DNA of 36,488 bases from positions 1 to 36,488 of the forward strand of contig NW_022205200.1 of the NCBI RefSeq assembly GCF_008831285.2, in the 5' to 3' direction. The translations under genes and the position numbers were made by a program. The notes under the pieces were generated by a model. That model saw nothing but the letters and a program-made list of their open reading frames with translations. It did not search any database and was not told where the DNA came from. This document shows, in pieces, positions 9,541 through 22,319 of the stretch. Position 1 is the first letter of the stretch. Each line of letters starts with the position of its first letter. This DNA is from Nymphaea colorata. Lineage: Eukaryota; Streptophyta; Magnoliopsida; Nymphaeales; Nymphaeaceae.

Positions 9541-10739
9541 AGTGCGATTTAAGTGATTCAAATGATCACACATACTTAATTGAATGTGCTTAACTTGTTG
9601 TTACATCCATATTGCTAGATTAAGTGAATTCAAATCACAAGTTTGTGTGAAAATAAATGAGATTTGAGTGATTCATTTGGTGTCTTATAATTAACCTAAT
9701 GTGTTTCACTCGTTATGACATCTATGATCAACGATTTAAACGATAAAAACTCACAAGTTTATATGGATGTAAAGGAGACCTATGGATTAATTTAGTTTGA
9801 TCCCTGTAGTTTGTTCAATAAGTTGAACATGTTGTTACATCTCATTCATTTGTATCCATACGCACACTAAATCACTCGTCTCAATACGAGTGAGATTTAA
9901 GTGATTCATTTGATCACGCATACTTAATTGAATGTGCTTAACTTGTTGTTACGTCTATATTAAATGATTTAGTATATTGAAATCATAGGTTTGTATGGAA
10001 ATGAATGAGATTTGAGTGATTCATTTGGTGTCTTGTAGGTAACCTAATATGTTTCACTTGTTATTACATATATTTGATCACATATATTTAATTGAGAGAT
10101 TAAATGATTCATTTTCACTTGTTATTACATATATTTGATCAATATATTTAATTGAGTGTGCGTAGCCATTTGTTACATACGTATAGAATGACTTAGTGGC
10201 TTGAAATAAGAAGTTCGTTTGGAAATGAATGAGAGTCAGGTCATTAAGTTGGTCCCTTACAGTTAATCTAGTGTATTTTACTTGTTATTACATCTATAAT
10301 GACTGATTTAAATGATTGAAATCGCAAGTTCATATGGATACAAATGGGATCTATGCATTACTTTGAATGCGTGTAATTAGTCCGATGAGTTGAATTTGTT
10401 GTTACATCTATAGTGAACGATCTAAAGGATTGAAATCACGCGTTCGTACCAGTACAAGTGAGATTTAAATGATTCATATGATCATGCATGCTTAATTGAA
10501 TGTGTTTAACTTGTTGTTACATCTATATTAAATGATTTAGTAGATCGAAATCACAAGTTTGTATGAAAATGAATGAGATTCGAGTGATTCATTTGGTGTC
10601 TTATGGTTTACCTAATGTGTTTCACTAGTTGTTACATTTATAATGATTCTTAATACGGATGTCCTTAACAAGTGATTGATTTGGTGTCATATAGTTAACC
10701 TAATGTGTTTCACTTGTAATTTAATTGAATGTGCTTAAC

Positions 10740-10918
10740 AAGTGAATTAGGTTAACAATAGGGCACCAAATGAATCACTCAAATCTCATTCATTTTCATG
10801 CAAGCCTGTGATTTCAATCTACTAAATCATTTAACATGGATATAACAATAAGTCAAGTAAATTCAATAAAGTATGCGTGATCATATGAATCACTTAAATC
10901 TGACTCGTATTTGTACGA
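10740..10918 (-). repeat. Inverted A-B dimer, U4
   Basis: This 179-bp copy has the same private variants as in U3 ('agtaaattc', 'tatttgtacga'). Confidence 0.88.
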
Positions 10919-11844
10919 CTATAGTGCACGATCTAAAGGATTGAAATTACAAGTTCGTATCAATACAAGTGCGATTTAAGTGATTCAAATGATCACACAT
11001 ACTTAATTGAATGTGCTTAACTTATTGTTACATCCTTGTTGCTTGATTAAGTGAACTGAAATCACAAGTTTGTATGAAAATGAATGTGATTCGAGTGATT
11101 CATTTGGTGTCTTATAGTTAACCTAACGTGTTTCACATGTTATTACATCCATGATCAATGATTTAAATAATTAAAACTCACAAGTTTATATGGATATAAA
11201 GGAGACCTATGCATTAGTTTGATCCTTTCTAGTTTGTACGATAAGTTGAACATGTTGTTACATCTATAGTGATCGATGCACAAGTTCACATCAATACGAG
11301 TGGGATTTAAGTGATTCAATTGATCACGCATATTTAATTGAATGTACTTAACTTGTTGTTACGTTTATATTAAATGATTTAGTAAATTCAAATCATAGGT
11401 TTATATGAAAATGAATGAGATTCGAGTGATTCATTTGGTGTCTTACAGGTAACTTAATGTGTTTCACTTGTTATTACATACATTTGATCACTTATGTTTA
11501 ATCGAGAGATTATGTGATTCATTTTTACTTGTTCTTACATACATTTGATAACTTATATTTAATTGAATGTGCGTAACCATTTGTTACATACGTATAGAAT
11601 GACTTAGTGGCTTGAAAAAAGAAGTCCGTTTGGAAATGAATGAGAGTCAAGTCACTATATTGGTCCCTTATAGTTAATCTAATGTATTTCACTTGTTATT
11701 ACATCTATAATGAATGATTTAAATGGTTGAAATCACAAGTTTATATGGATACAAATGGTTGAAGTCACTATATTTGTACACGTGTAGTTAGTCGATGAGT
11801 TGAATTTGTTGTTACATCTATAGGGAACGTTCTAAAGGATTGAA

Positions 11845-11866
11845 ATCACAAGTTCGTATCAATGCA
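11845..11866 (+). other. SR1/SR3 junction in U5
   Basis: The junction is at the same monomer boundary with the 'aatgcaag' tag. One base is missing about 55 bp upstream ('agtcgatgag' for 'agtccgatgag'). Confidence 0.85.
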
Positions 11867-13064
11867 AGTGCGATTTAAGTGATTCAAATGATCACACATA
11901 CTTAATTGAATGTGCTTAACTTGTTGTTACATCCATATTGCTAGATTAAGTGAATTCAAATCACAAGTTTGTGTGAAAATAAATGAGATTTGAGTGATTC
12001 ATTTGGTGTCTTATAATTAACCTAATGTGTTTCACTCGTTATGACATCTATGATCAACGATTTAAACGATAAAAACTCACAAGTTTATATGGATGTAAAG
12101 GAGACCTATGGATTAATTTAGTTTGATCCCTGTAGTTTGTTCAATAAGTTGAACATGTTGTTACATCTCATTCATTTGTATCCATACGCACACTAAATCA
12201 CTCGTCTCAATACGAGTGAGATTTAAGTGATTCATTTGATCACGCATACTTAATTGAATGTGCTTAACTTGTTGTTACGTCTATATTAAATGATTTAGTA
12301 TATTGAAATCATAGGTTTGTATGGAAATGAATGAGATTTGAGTGATTCATTTGGTGTCTTGTAGGTAACCTAATATGTTTCACTTGTTATTACATATATT
12401 TGATCACATATATTTAATTGAGAGATTAAATGATTCATTTTCACTTGTTATTACATATATTTGATCAATATATTTAATTGAGTGTGCGTAGCCATTTGTT
12501 ACATACGTATAGAATGACTTAGTGGCTTGAAATAAGAAGTTCGTTTGGAAATGAATGAGAGTCAGGTCATTAAGTTGGTCCCTTACAGTTAATCTAGTGT
12601 ATTTTACTTGTTATTACATCTATAATGACTGATTTAAATGATTGAAATCGCAAGTTCATATGGATACAAATGGGATCTATGCATTACTTTGAATGCGTGT
12701 AATTAGTCCGATGAGTTGAATTTGTTGTTACATCTATAGTGAACGATCTAAAGGATTGAAATCACGCGTTCGTACCATACAAGTGAGATTTAAATGATTC
12801 ATATGATCATGCATGCTTAATTGAATGTGTTTAACTTGTTGTTACATCTATATTAAATGATTTAGTAGATCGAAATCACAAGTTTGTATGAAAATGAATG
12901 AGATTCGAGTGATTCATTTGGTGTCTTATGGTTTACCTAATGTGTTTCACTAGTTGTTACATTTATAATGATTCTTAATACGGATGTCCTTAACAAGTGA
13001 TTGATTTGGTGTCATATAGTTAACCTAATGTGTTTCACTTGTAATTTAATTGAATGTGCTTAAC

Positions 13065-13243
13065 AAGTGAATTAGGTTAACAATAGGGCACCAAATGAAT
13101 CACTCAAATCTCATTCATTTTCATGCAAGCCTGTGATTTCAATCTACTAAATCATTTAACATGGATATAACAATAAGTCAAGTACATTCAATAAAGTATG
13201 CGTGATCATATGAATCACTTAAATCTGACTCGTATTGGTACGA
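13065..13243 (-). repeat. Inverted A-B dimer, U5
   Basis: This 179-bp copy has the common forms 'agtacattc' and 'tattggtacga', although the adjacent B head still has the S-cluster 'gtgattgattt'. Confidence 0.88.
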
Positions 13244-13275
13244 CTATAGTGCACGATCTAAAGGATTGAAATTAC

Positions 13276-16200
13276 AAGTTCGTATCAATACAAGTGCGAT
13301 TTAAGTGATTCAAATGATCACACATACTTAATTGAATGTGCTTAACTTATTGTTACATCCATGTTGCTTGATTAAGTGAACTGAAATCACAAGTTTGTAT
13401 GAAAATGAATGTGATTCGAGTGATTCATTTGGTGTCTTATAGTTAACCTAACGTGTTTCACATGTTATTACATCCATGATCAATGATTTAAATAATTAAA
13501 ACTCACAAGTTTATATGGATATAAAGGAGACCTATGCATTAGTTTGATCCTTTCTAGTTTGTACGATAAGTTGAACATGTTGTTACATCTATAGTGATCG
13601 ATGCACAAGTTCACATCAATACGAGTGGGATTTAAGTGATTCAATTGATCACGCATATTTAATTGAATGTACTTAACTTGTTGTTACGTTTATATTAAAT
13701 GATTTAGTAAATTCAAATCATAGGTTTATATGAAAATGAATGAGATTCGAGTGATTCATTTGGTGTCTTACAGGTAACTTAATGTGTTTCACTTGTTATT
13801 ACATACATTTGATCACTTATGTTTAATCGAGAGATTATGTGATTCATTTTTACTTGTTCTTACATACATTTGATAACTTATATTTAATTGAATGTGCGTA
13901 ACCATTTGTTACATACGTATAGAATGACTTAGTGGCTTGAAAAAAGAAGTCCGTTTGGAAATGAATGAGAGTCAAGTCACTATATTGGTCCCTTATAGTT
14001 AATCTAATGTATTTCACTTGTTATTACATCTATAATGAATGATTTAAATGGTTGAAATCACAAGTTTATATGGATACAAATGGTTGAAGTCACTATATTT
14101 GTACACGTGTAGTTAGTCCGATGAGTTGAATTTGTTGTTACATCTATAGGAACGTTCTAAAGGATTGAAATCACATGTTCGTACGAATACAAGTGAGATT
14201 TAAGTGATTCATATAATCATGCATACTTAATTGAATGTGTTTAACTTGTTGTTACGTCTATAATAAATGATTTAGTAGATTGAAATCACAAGTTTGTGCG
14301 AAAATGAATGAGATTCGAGTGATTCATTTGGTGTCTTGTAGTTAACCTATTGTGTTTCACTTGTTATTACATCTTTGATCAATGATTTAAATGATTAAAA
14401 CTTACAAGTTTGTATGGATATAAAGGAGACCTATGCATTAGTTTGATCCCTGTAGTTAGTTCAATAAGTTGAACTAGTTCTTACATCTATGGTGATCGAT
14501 GTAAGGAATTGAAATCACAAGTTCGTATCAATACGAGTGGGATTTAAGTGATTCATTTTATCACACATACGTAATTGAATGTGCTTAACTTGTTGTTACG
14601 TCTATATTAAATGATTTAGTAGATTAAAATCATAGGTTTGTATGAAATGAATGATATTGGAGTGATTCATTTGGTGTCTTGTAAGTAACCTAATGTGTTT
14701 CACTTGTTATTACATATATTTGATCACTTATATTTAATTGAGAGATTAAGTGATTCATTTTCACTTGTTATTACATATAATTGATCACTTGTATTTAATT
14801 GAATGTGCGTGACCATTTCTTACTTACGTATAGAATGACCTAGTGGCTTTGATACCAGAAGTTCGTTTGGAATACATATATAATGAATGATTTAAATGAT
14901 TGAAATCACATGTTCATGTGGATACAAACGCGTGTAGTTAGTCCGATGAGTTGAATTTATTGTTACAACTATAGTGCACGATCTAAATGATTGAAATCAC
15001 AAGTTCGTATCAATACAAGTGCGATTTAAGTGATTCAAATGATCACACATACTTAATTGAATGTGCTTAACTTGTTGTTACATCCATATTGCTAGATTAA
15101 GTGAATTCAAATCACAAGTTTGTGTGAAAATAAATGAGATTTGAGTGATTCATTTGGTGTCTTATAATTAACCTAATGTGTTTCACTCGTTATGACATCT
15201 ATGATCAACGATTTAAACGATAAAAACTCACAAGTTTATATGGATGTAAAGGAGACCTATGGATTAGTTTAGTTTGATCCCTTGTAGTTTGTTCAATAAG
15301 TTGAACATGTTTTACATCTCATTCATTTGTATCCATACGCACACTAAATCACTCGTCTCATACGAGTGAGATTTAAGTGATTCATTTGATCACGCATACT
15401 TAATTGAATGTGCTTAACTTGTTGTTACGTCTATATTAAATGATTTAGTATATTGAAATCATAGGTTTGTATGGAAATGAATGAGATTTGAGTGATTCAT
15501 TTGGTGTCTTGTAGGTAACCTAATATGTTTCACTTGTTATTACATATATTTGATCACATATATTTAATTGAGAGATTAAATGATTCATTTTCACTTGTTA
15601 TTACATATATTTGATCAATATATTTAATTGAGTGTGCGTAGCCATTTGTTACATACGTATAGAATGACTTAGTGCTTGAAATAAGAAGTTCGTTTGGAAA
15701 TGAATGAGAGTCAGGTCATTAAGTTGGTCCCTTACAGTTAATCTAGTGTATTTCACTTGTTATTACATCTATAATGAATGATTTAAATGATTGAAATCGC
15801 AAGTTCATATGGATACAAATGGGATCTATGCATTACTTTGAATGCGTGTAATTAGTCCGATGAGTTGAATTTGTTGTTACATCTATAGTGAACGATCTAA
15901 AGGATTGAAATCACGCGTTCGTACCAATACAAGTGAGATTTAAATGATTCATATGATCATGCATGCTTAATTGAATGTGTTTAACTTGTTGTTACATCTA
16001 TATTAAATGATTTAGTAGATCGAAATCACAAGTTTGTATGAAAATGAATGAGATTCGAGTGATTCATTTGGTGTCTTATGGTTTACCTAATGTGTTTCAC
16101 TAGTTGTTACATTTATAATGATTCTTAATACGGATGTCCTTAACAAGTGATTCATTTGGTGTCATATAGTTAACCTAATGTGTTTCACTTGTAATTTAAT

Positions 16201-16425
16201 TGAATGTGCTTAACAAGTGAATTAGGTTAACAATAGGGCACCAAATGAATCACTCAAATCTCATTCATTTTCATGCAAGCCTGTGATTTCAATCTACTAA
16301 ATCATTTAACATGGATATAACAATAAGTCAAGTACATTCAATAAAGTATGCGTGATCATATGAATCACTTAAATCTGACTCGTATTGGTACGACTATAGT
16401 GCACGATCTAAAGGATTGAAATTAC
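13276..16425 (+). repeat. HOR unit U6, long form
   Basis: This 3,150-bp unit has SR2 at 14175, SR3 at 15001 and the terminal element at 15915. It returns to the L form after three S units. It still shares 'aatgagattcgag' in its B' monomer (near 13740) with U3-U5, while other L units have 'aatgggattc'. Monomer 1 and the terminal element match L units. It is thus a mosaic, best explained by exchange with the neighbouring S block. It has several one-base gaps ('catgttttacatc', 'agtgcttgaaat'). Confidence 0.92.
16215..16393 (-). repeat. Inverted A-B dimer, U6
   Basis: This 179-bp copy has the common form throughout. Confidence 0.88.
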
Positions 16426-17774
16426 AAGTTCGTATCAATACAAGTGCGATTTAAGTGATTCAAATGATCACACATACTTAATTGAATGTGCTTAACTTAT
16501 TGTTACATCCATGTTGCTTGATTAAGTGAACTGAAATCACAAGTTTGTATGAAAATGAATGTGATTCGAGTGATTCATTTGGTGTCTTATAGTTAACCTA
16601 ACGTGTTTCACATGTTATTACATCCATGATCAATGATTTAAATAATTAAAACTCACAAGTTTATATGGATATAAAGGAGACCTATGCATTAGTTTGATCC
16701 TTTCTAGTTTGTACGATAAGTTGAACATGTTGTTACATCTATAGTGATCGATGCACAAGTTCACATCAATACGAGTGGGATTTAAGTGATTCAATTGATC
16801 ACGCATATTTAATTGAATGTACTTAACTTGTTGTTACGTTTATATTAAATGATTTAGTAAATTCAAATCATAGGTTTATATGAAAATGAATGGGATTCGA
16901 GTGATTCATTTGGTGTCTTACAGGTAACTTAATGTGTTTCACTTGTTATTACATACATTTGATCACTTATGTTTAATCGAGAGATTATGTGATTCATTTT
17001 TACTTGTTCTTACATACATTTGATAACTTATATTTAATTGAATGTGCGTAACCATTTGTTACATACGTATAGAATGACTTAGTGGCTTGAAAAAAGAAGT
17101 CCGTTTGGAAATGAATGAGAGTCAAGTCACTATATTGGTCCCTTATAGTTAATCTAATGTATTTCACTTGTTATTACATCTATAATGAATGATTTAAATG
17201 GTTGAAATCACAAGTTTATATGGATACAAATGGTTGAAGTCACTATATTTGTACACGTGTAGTTAGTCCGATGAGTTGAATTTGTTGTTACATCTATAGG
17301 AACGTTCTAAAGGATTGAAATCACATGTTCGTACGAATACAAGTGAGATTTAAGTGATTCATATAATCATGCATACTTAATTGAATGTGTTTAACTTGTT
17401 GTTACGTCTATAATAAATGATTTAGTAGATTGAAATCACAAGTTTGTGCGAAAATGAATGAGATTCGAGTGATTCATTTGGTGTCTTGTAGTTAACCTAT
17501 TGTGTTTCACTTGTTATTACATCTTTGATCAATGATTTAAATGATTAAAACTTACAAGTTTGTATGGATATAAAGGAGACCTATGCATTAGTTTGATCCT
17601 TTAGTTAGTTCAATAAGTTGAACTAGTTCTTACATCTATGGTGATCGATGTAAGGAATTGAAATCACAAGTTCGTATCAATACGAGTGGGATTTAAGTGA
17701 TTCATTTTATCACACATACGTAATTGAATGTGCTTAACTTGTTGTTACGTCTATATTAAATGATTTAGTAGATT

Positions 17775-18255
17775 AAATCATAGTTTGTATGAAATGAATG
17801 ATATTGGAGTGATTCATTGGTGTCTTGTAAGTAACCTAATGTTTCACTGTTATTACATATATTTGATACTATTTTATTAGGATATGATTATTTATTGTAT
17901 TAATAATTGACATGTTGTTACATCTCATTATATAGAATTATGTTATCCATACGTGACATTTAATGATTAATGATCACTTCGTACGTCGAATAATTGTACA
18001 TAGTGAGATTATTAAAGTGATTCATGATTATGATCACACATACTTAATTGAATGTGCTTAACTATTGTTGTTATCAGTTTTGATAATAATTGATAATAAT
18101 ATTGTATGTTATAATTATGATGATTTAAGTGTATATTGAAATATATTGTTTGTTTGTTATAGTTGAAATTGAATTATATTTGATATATTCATGAGTGAAT
18201 TTGATATTGATCAGATACTTATGAATGTTAATTGTGTGTATATTTGGTGATCTTG
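17775..18255. other. Scrambled, low-confidence patch inside U7
   Basis: Base loss starts with 'gattaaatcatagtttg' (normally 'gattaaaatcataggtttg') and 'gattcattggtg'. Very AT-rich sequence follows, with fragments in the order expected for SR3: 'acatgttgttacatctcatt' near 17,910, 'gttatccatacg' near 17,942 and 'acttaattgaatgtgctt' near 18,040. Runs such as 'gataataattgataataat' separate them. The fragments are in order but padded and substituted. This is what a consensus of reads aligned out of register would give. A real degenerate segment is possible but less likely, since no other copy shows intermediate decay. Confidence 0.8.
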
Positions 18256-18957
18256 TAGGTAACTAATATGTTTCACTTGTTATTACATATATTTGATCAC
18301 ATATATTTAATTGAGAGATTAAATGATTCATTTTCACTTGTTATTACATATATTTGATCAATATATTTAATTGAGTGTGCGTAGCCATTTGTTACATACG
18401 TATAGAATGACTTAGTGGCTTGAAATAAGAAGTTCGTTTGGAAATGAATGAGAGTCAGGTCATTAAGTTGGTCCTTACAGTTAATCTAGTGTATTTCACT
18501 TGTTATTACATCTATAATGAATGATTTAAATGATTGAAATCGCAAGTTCATATGGATACAAATGGGATCTATGCATTACTTTGAATGCGTGTAATTAGTC
18601 CGATGAGTTGAATTTGTTGTTACATCTATAGTGAACGATCTAAAGGATTGAAATCACGCGTTCGTACCAATACAAGTGAGATTTAAATGATTCATATGAT
18701 CATGCATGCTTAATTGAATGTGTTTAACTTGTTGTTACATCTATATTAAATGATTTAGTAGATCGAAATCACAAGTTTGTATGAAAATGAATGAGATTCG
18801 AGTGATTCATTTGGTGTCTTATGGTTTACCTAATGTGTTTCACTAGTTGTTACATTTATAATGATTCTTAATACGGATGTCCTTAACAAGTGATTCATTT
18901 GGTGTCATATAGTTAACCTAATGTGTTTCACTTGTAATTTAATTGAATGTGCTTAAC

Positions 18958-19135
18958 AAGTGAATTAGGTTAACAATAGGGCACCAAATGAATCACTCAA
19001 ATCTCATTCATTTTCATGCAAGCCTGTGATTTCAATCTACTAAATCATTTAACATGGATATAACAATAAGTCAAGTACATTCAATAAAGTATGCGTGATC
19101 ATATGAATCACTTAAATCTGACTCGTATTGTACGA
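18958..19135 (-). repeat. Inverted A-B dimer, U7
   Basis: This 178-bp copy ends 'tattgtacga', lacking the base at which U3/U4 (t) and other units (g) differ. Confidence 0.88.
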
Positions 19136-19167
19136 CTATAGTGCACGATCTAAAGGATTGAAATTAC

Positions 19168-22100
19168 AAGTTGTATCAATACAAGTGCGATTTAAGTGAT
19201 TCAAATGATCACACATACTTAATTGAATGTGCTTAACTTATTGTTACATCCATGTTGCTTGATTAAGTGAACTGAAATCACAAGTTTGTATGAAATGAAT
19301 GTGATTCGAGTGATTCATTGGTGTCTTATAGTTAACCTAACGTGTTTCACATGTTATTACATCCATGATCAATGATTTAAATAATTAAAACTCACAAGTT
19401 TATATGGATATAAAGGAGACCTATGCATTAGTTTGATCCTTTCTAGTTTGTACGATAAGTTGAACATGTTGTTACATCTATAGTGATCGATGCACAAGTT
19501 CACATCAATACGAGTGGATTTAAGTGATTCAATTGATCACGCATATTTAATTGAATGTACTTAACTTGTTGTTACGTTTATATTAAATGATTTAGTAAAT
19601 TCAAATCATAGGTTTATATGAAAATGAATGGGATTCGAGTGATTCATTTGGTGTCTTACAGGTAACTTAATGTGTTTCACTTGTTATTACATACATTTGA
19701 TCACTTATGTTTAATCGAGAGATTATGTGATTCATTTTTACTTGTTCTTACATACATTTGATAACTTATATTTAATTGAATGTGCGTAACCATTTGTTAC
19801 ATACGTATAGAATGACTTAGTGGCTTGAAAAAAGAAGTCCGTTTGGAAATGAATGAGAGTCAAGTCACTATATTGGTCCCTTATAGTTAATCTAATGTAT
19901 TTCACTTGTTATTACATCTATAATGAATGATTTAAATGGTTGAAATCACAAGTTTATATGGATACAAATGGTTGAAGTCACTATATTTGTACACGTGTAG
20001 TTAGTCCGATGAGTTGAATTTGTTGTTACATCTATAGGGAACGTTCTAAAGGATTGAAATCACATGTTCGTACGAATACAAGTGAGATTTAAGTGATTCA
20101 TATAATCATGCATACTTAATTGAATGTGTTTAACTTGTTGTTACGTCTATAATAAATGATTTAGTAGATTGAAATCACAAGTTTGTGCGAAAATGAATGA
20201 GATTCGAGTGATTCATTTGGTGTCTTGTAGTTAACCTATTGTGTTTCACTTGTTATTACATCTTTGATCAATGATTTAAATGATTAAAACTTACAAGTTT
20301 GTATGGATATAAAGGAGACCTATGCATTAGTTTGATCCCTTGTAGTTAGTTCAATAAGTTGAACTAGTTCTTACATCTATGGTGATCGATGTAAGGAATT
20401 GAAATCACAAGTTCGTATCAATACGAGTGGGATTTAAGTGATTCATTTTATCACACATACGTAATTGAATGTGCTTAACTTGTTGTTACGTCTATATTAA
20501 ATGATTTAGTAGATTAAAATCATAGGTTTGTATGAAAATGAATGATATTGGAGTGATTCATTTGGTGTCTTGTAAGTAACCTAATGTGTTTCACTTGTTA
20601 TTACATATATTTGATCACTTATATTTAATTGAGAGATTAAGTGATTCATTTTCACTTGTTATTACATATAATTGATCACTTGTATTTAATTGAATGTGCG
20701 TGACCATTTCTTACTTACGTATAGAATGACCTAGTGGCTTTGATACCAGAAGTTCGTTTGGAATACATATATAATGAATGATTTAAATGATTGAAATCAC
20801 ATGTTCATGTGGATACAAACGCGTGTAGTTAGTCCGATGAGTTGAATTTATTGTTACAACTATAGTGCACGATCTAAATGATTGAAATCACAAGTTCGTA
20901 TCAATACAAGTGCGATTTAAGTGATTCAAATGATCACACATACTTAATTGAATGTGCTTAACTTGTTGTTACATCCATATTGCTAGATTAAGTGAATTCA
21001 AATCACAAGTTTGTGTGAAAATAAATGAGATTTGAGTGATTCATTTGGTGTCTTATAATTAACCTAATGTGTTTCACTCGTTATGACATCTATGATCAAC
21101 GATTTAAACGATAAAAACTCACAAGTTTATATGGATGTAAAGGAGACCTATGGATTAGTTTAGTTTGATCCCTTGTAGTTTGTTCAATAAGTTGAACATG
21201 TTGTTACATCTCATTCATTTGTATCCATACGCACACTAAATCACTCGTCTCAATACGAGTGAGATTTAAGTGATTCATTTGATCACGCATACTTAATTGA
21301 ATGTGCTTAACTTGTTGTTACGTCTATATTAAATGATTTAGTATATTGAAATCATAGGTTTGTATGGAAATGAATGAGATTTGAGTGATTCATTTGGTGT
21401 CTTGTAGGTAACCTAATATGTTTCACTTGTTATTACATATATTTGATCACATATATTTAATTGAGAGATTAAATGATTCATTTTCACTTGTTATTACATA
21501 TATTTGATCAATATATTTAATTGAGTGTGCGTAGCCATTTGTTACATACGTATAGAATGACTTAGTGGCTTGAAATAAGAAGTTCGTTTGGAAATGAATG
21601 AGAGTCAGGTCATTAAGTTGGTCCCTTACAGTTAATCTAGTGTATTTCACTTGTTATTACATCTATAATGAATGATTTAAATGATTGAAATCGCAAGTTC
21701 ATATGGATACAAATGGGATCTATGCATTACTTTGAATGCGTGTAATTAGTCCGATGAGTTGAATTTGTTGTTACATCTATAGTGAACGATCTAAAGGATT
21801 GAAATCACGCGTTCGTACCAATACAAGTGAGATTTAAATGATTCATATGATCATGCATGCTTAATTGAATGTGTTTAACTTGTTGTTACATCTATATTAA
21901 ATGATTTAGTAGATCGAAATCACAAGTTTGTATGAAAATGAATGAGATTCGAGTGATTCATTTGGTGTCTTATGGTTTACCTAATGTGTTTCACTAGTTG
22001 TTACATTTATAATGATTCTTAATACGGATGTCCTTAACAAGTGATTCATTTGGTGTCATATAGTTAACCTAATGTGTTTCACTTGTAATTTAATTGAATG

Positions 22101-22319
22101 TGCTTAACAAGTGAATTAGGTTAACAATAGGGCACCAAATGAATCACTCAAATCTCATTCATTTTCATGCAAGCCTGTGATTTCAATCTACTAAATCATT
22201 TAACATGGATATAACAATAAGTCAAGTACATTCAATAAAGTATGCGTGATCATATGAATCACTTAAATCTGACTCGTATTGGTACGACTATAGTGCACGA
22301 TCTAAAGGATTGAAATTAC
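19168..22319 (+). repeat. HOR unit U8, long form
   Basis: This 3,152-bp unit has SR2 at 20064, SR3 at 20892 and the terminal element at 21809. Its first 350 bp still contain one-base gaps ('aagttgtatc', 'tgaaatgaatg', 'cattggtg', 'gagtggattt'), continuing the poor zone from U7. Beyond that it is nearly identical to U9 and U10. Confidence 0.94.
22109..22287 (-). repeat. Inverted A-B dimer, U8
   Basis: This 179-bp copy has the common form. Confidence 0.88.

Larger units (their letters stand above)
8625..10950 (+). repeat. HOR unit U4, short form
   Basis: This 2,326-bp unit has its SR1/SR3 junction at 9524 and its terminal element from 10440. It is almost identical to U3, sharing 'gttgtcacgt', 'accagtac', 'agtaaattc' and 'tatttgtacg'. 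It shows the substituted forms 'gtattttactt' and 'aatgactgatt' in the last B of SR3, where U3 has one-base gaps. U3 and U4 are the closest pair in the array by these markers. Confidence 0.93.
10951..13275 (+). repeat. HOR unit U5, short form
   Basis: This 2,325-bp unit has its junction at 11850 and its terminal element from 12766. It shares 'catccttgttgc', 'gtgattgattt', 'gtattttactt' and 'aatgactgatt' with U4. It has the common forms 'gttgttacgt', 'agtacattc' and 'tattggtacg' where U3 and U4 differ. It is therefore intermediate between the U3/U4 pair and the L units. The terminal A reads 'gtaccatac', lacking the base at which U3/U4 (g) and L units (a) differ. Confidence 0.93.
16426..19167 (+). 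repeat. HOR unit U7, long form with damaged middle
   Basis: This 2,742-bp unit is about 410 bp shorter than a full L unit. SR1 and the start of SR2 (from 17325) are normal. From about 17,775 single bases drop out, and by 17,866 the sequence no longer aligns cleanly. Recognisable but scrambled SR3 sequence then appears, and normal sequence resumes at about 18,256 in the last B' monomer. The terminal element starts at 18658. Most of the end of SR2 and the start of SR3 are missing. Confidence 0.88.

Noticed and set aside
17866-18250. Foreign AT-rich insertion in U7
   Set aside because: Although it does not align cleanly, SR3 landmarks occur in the right order inside it, so it is a corrupted satellite rather than foreign DNA. 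I keep it as a quality flag.
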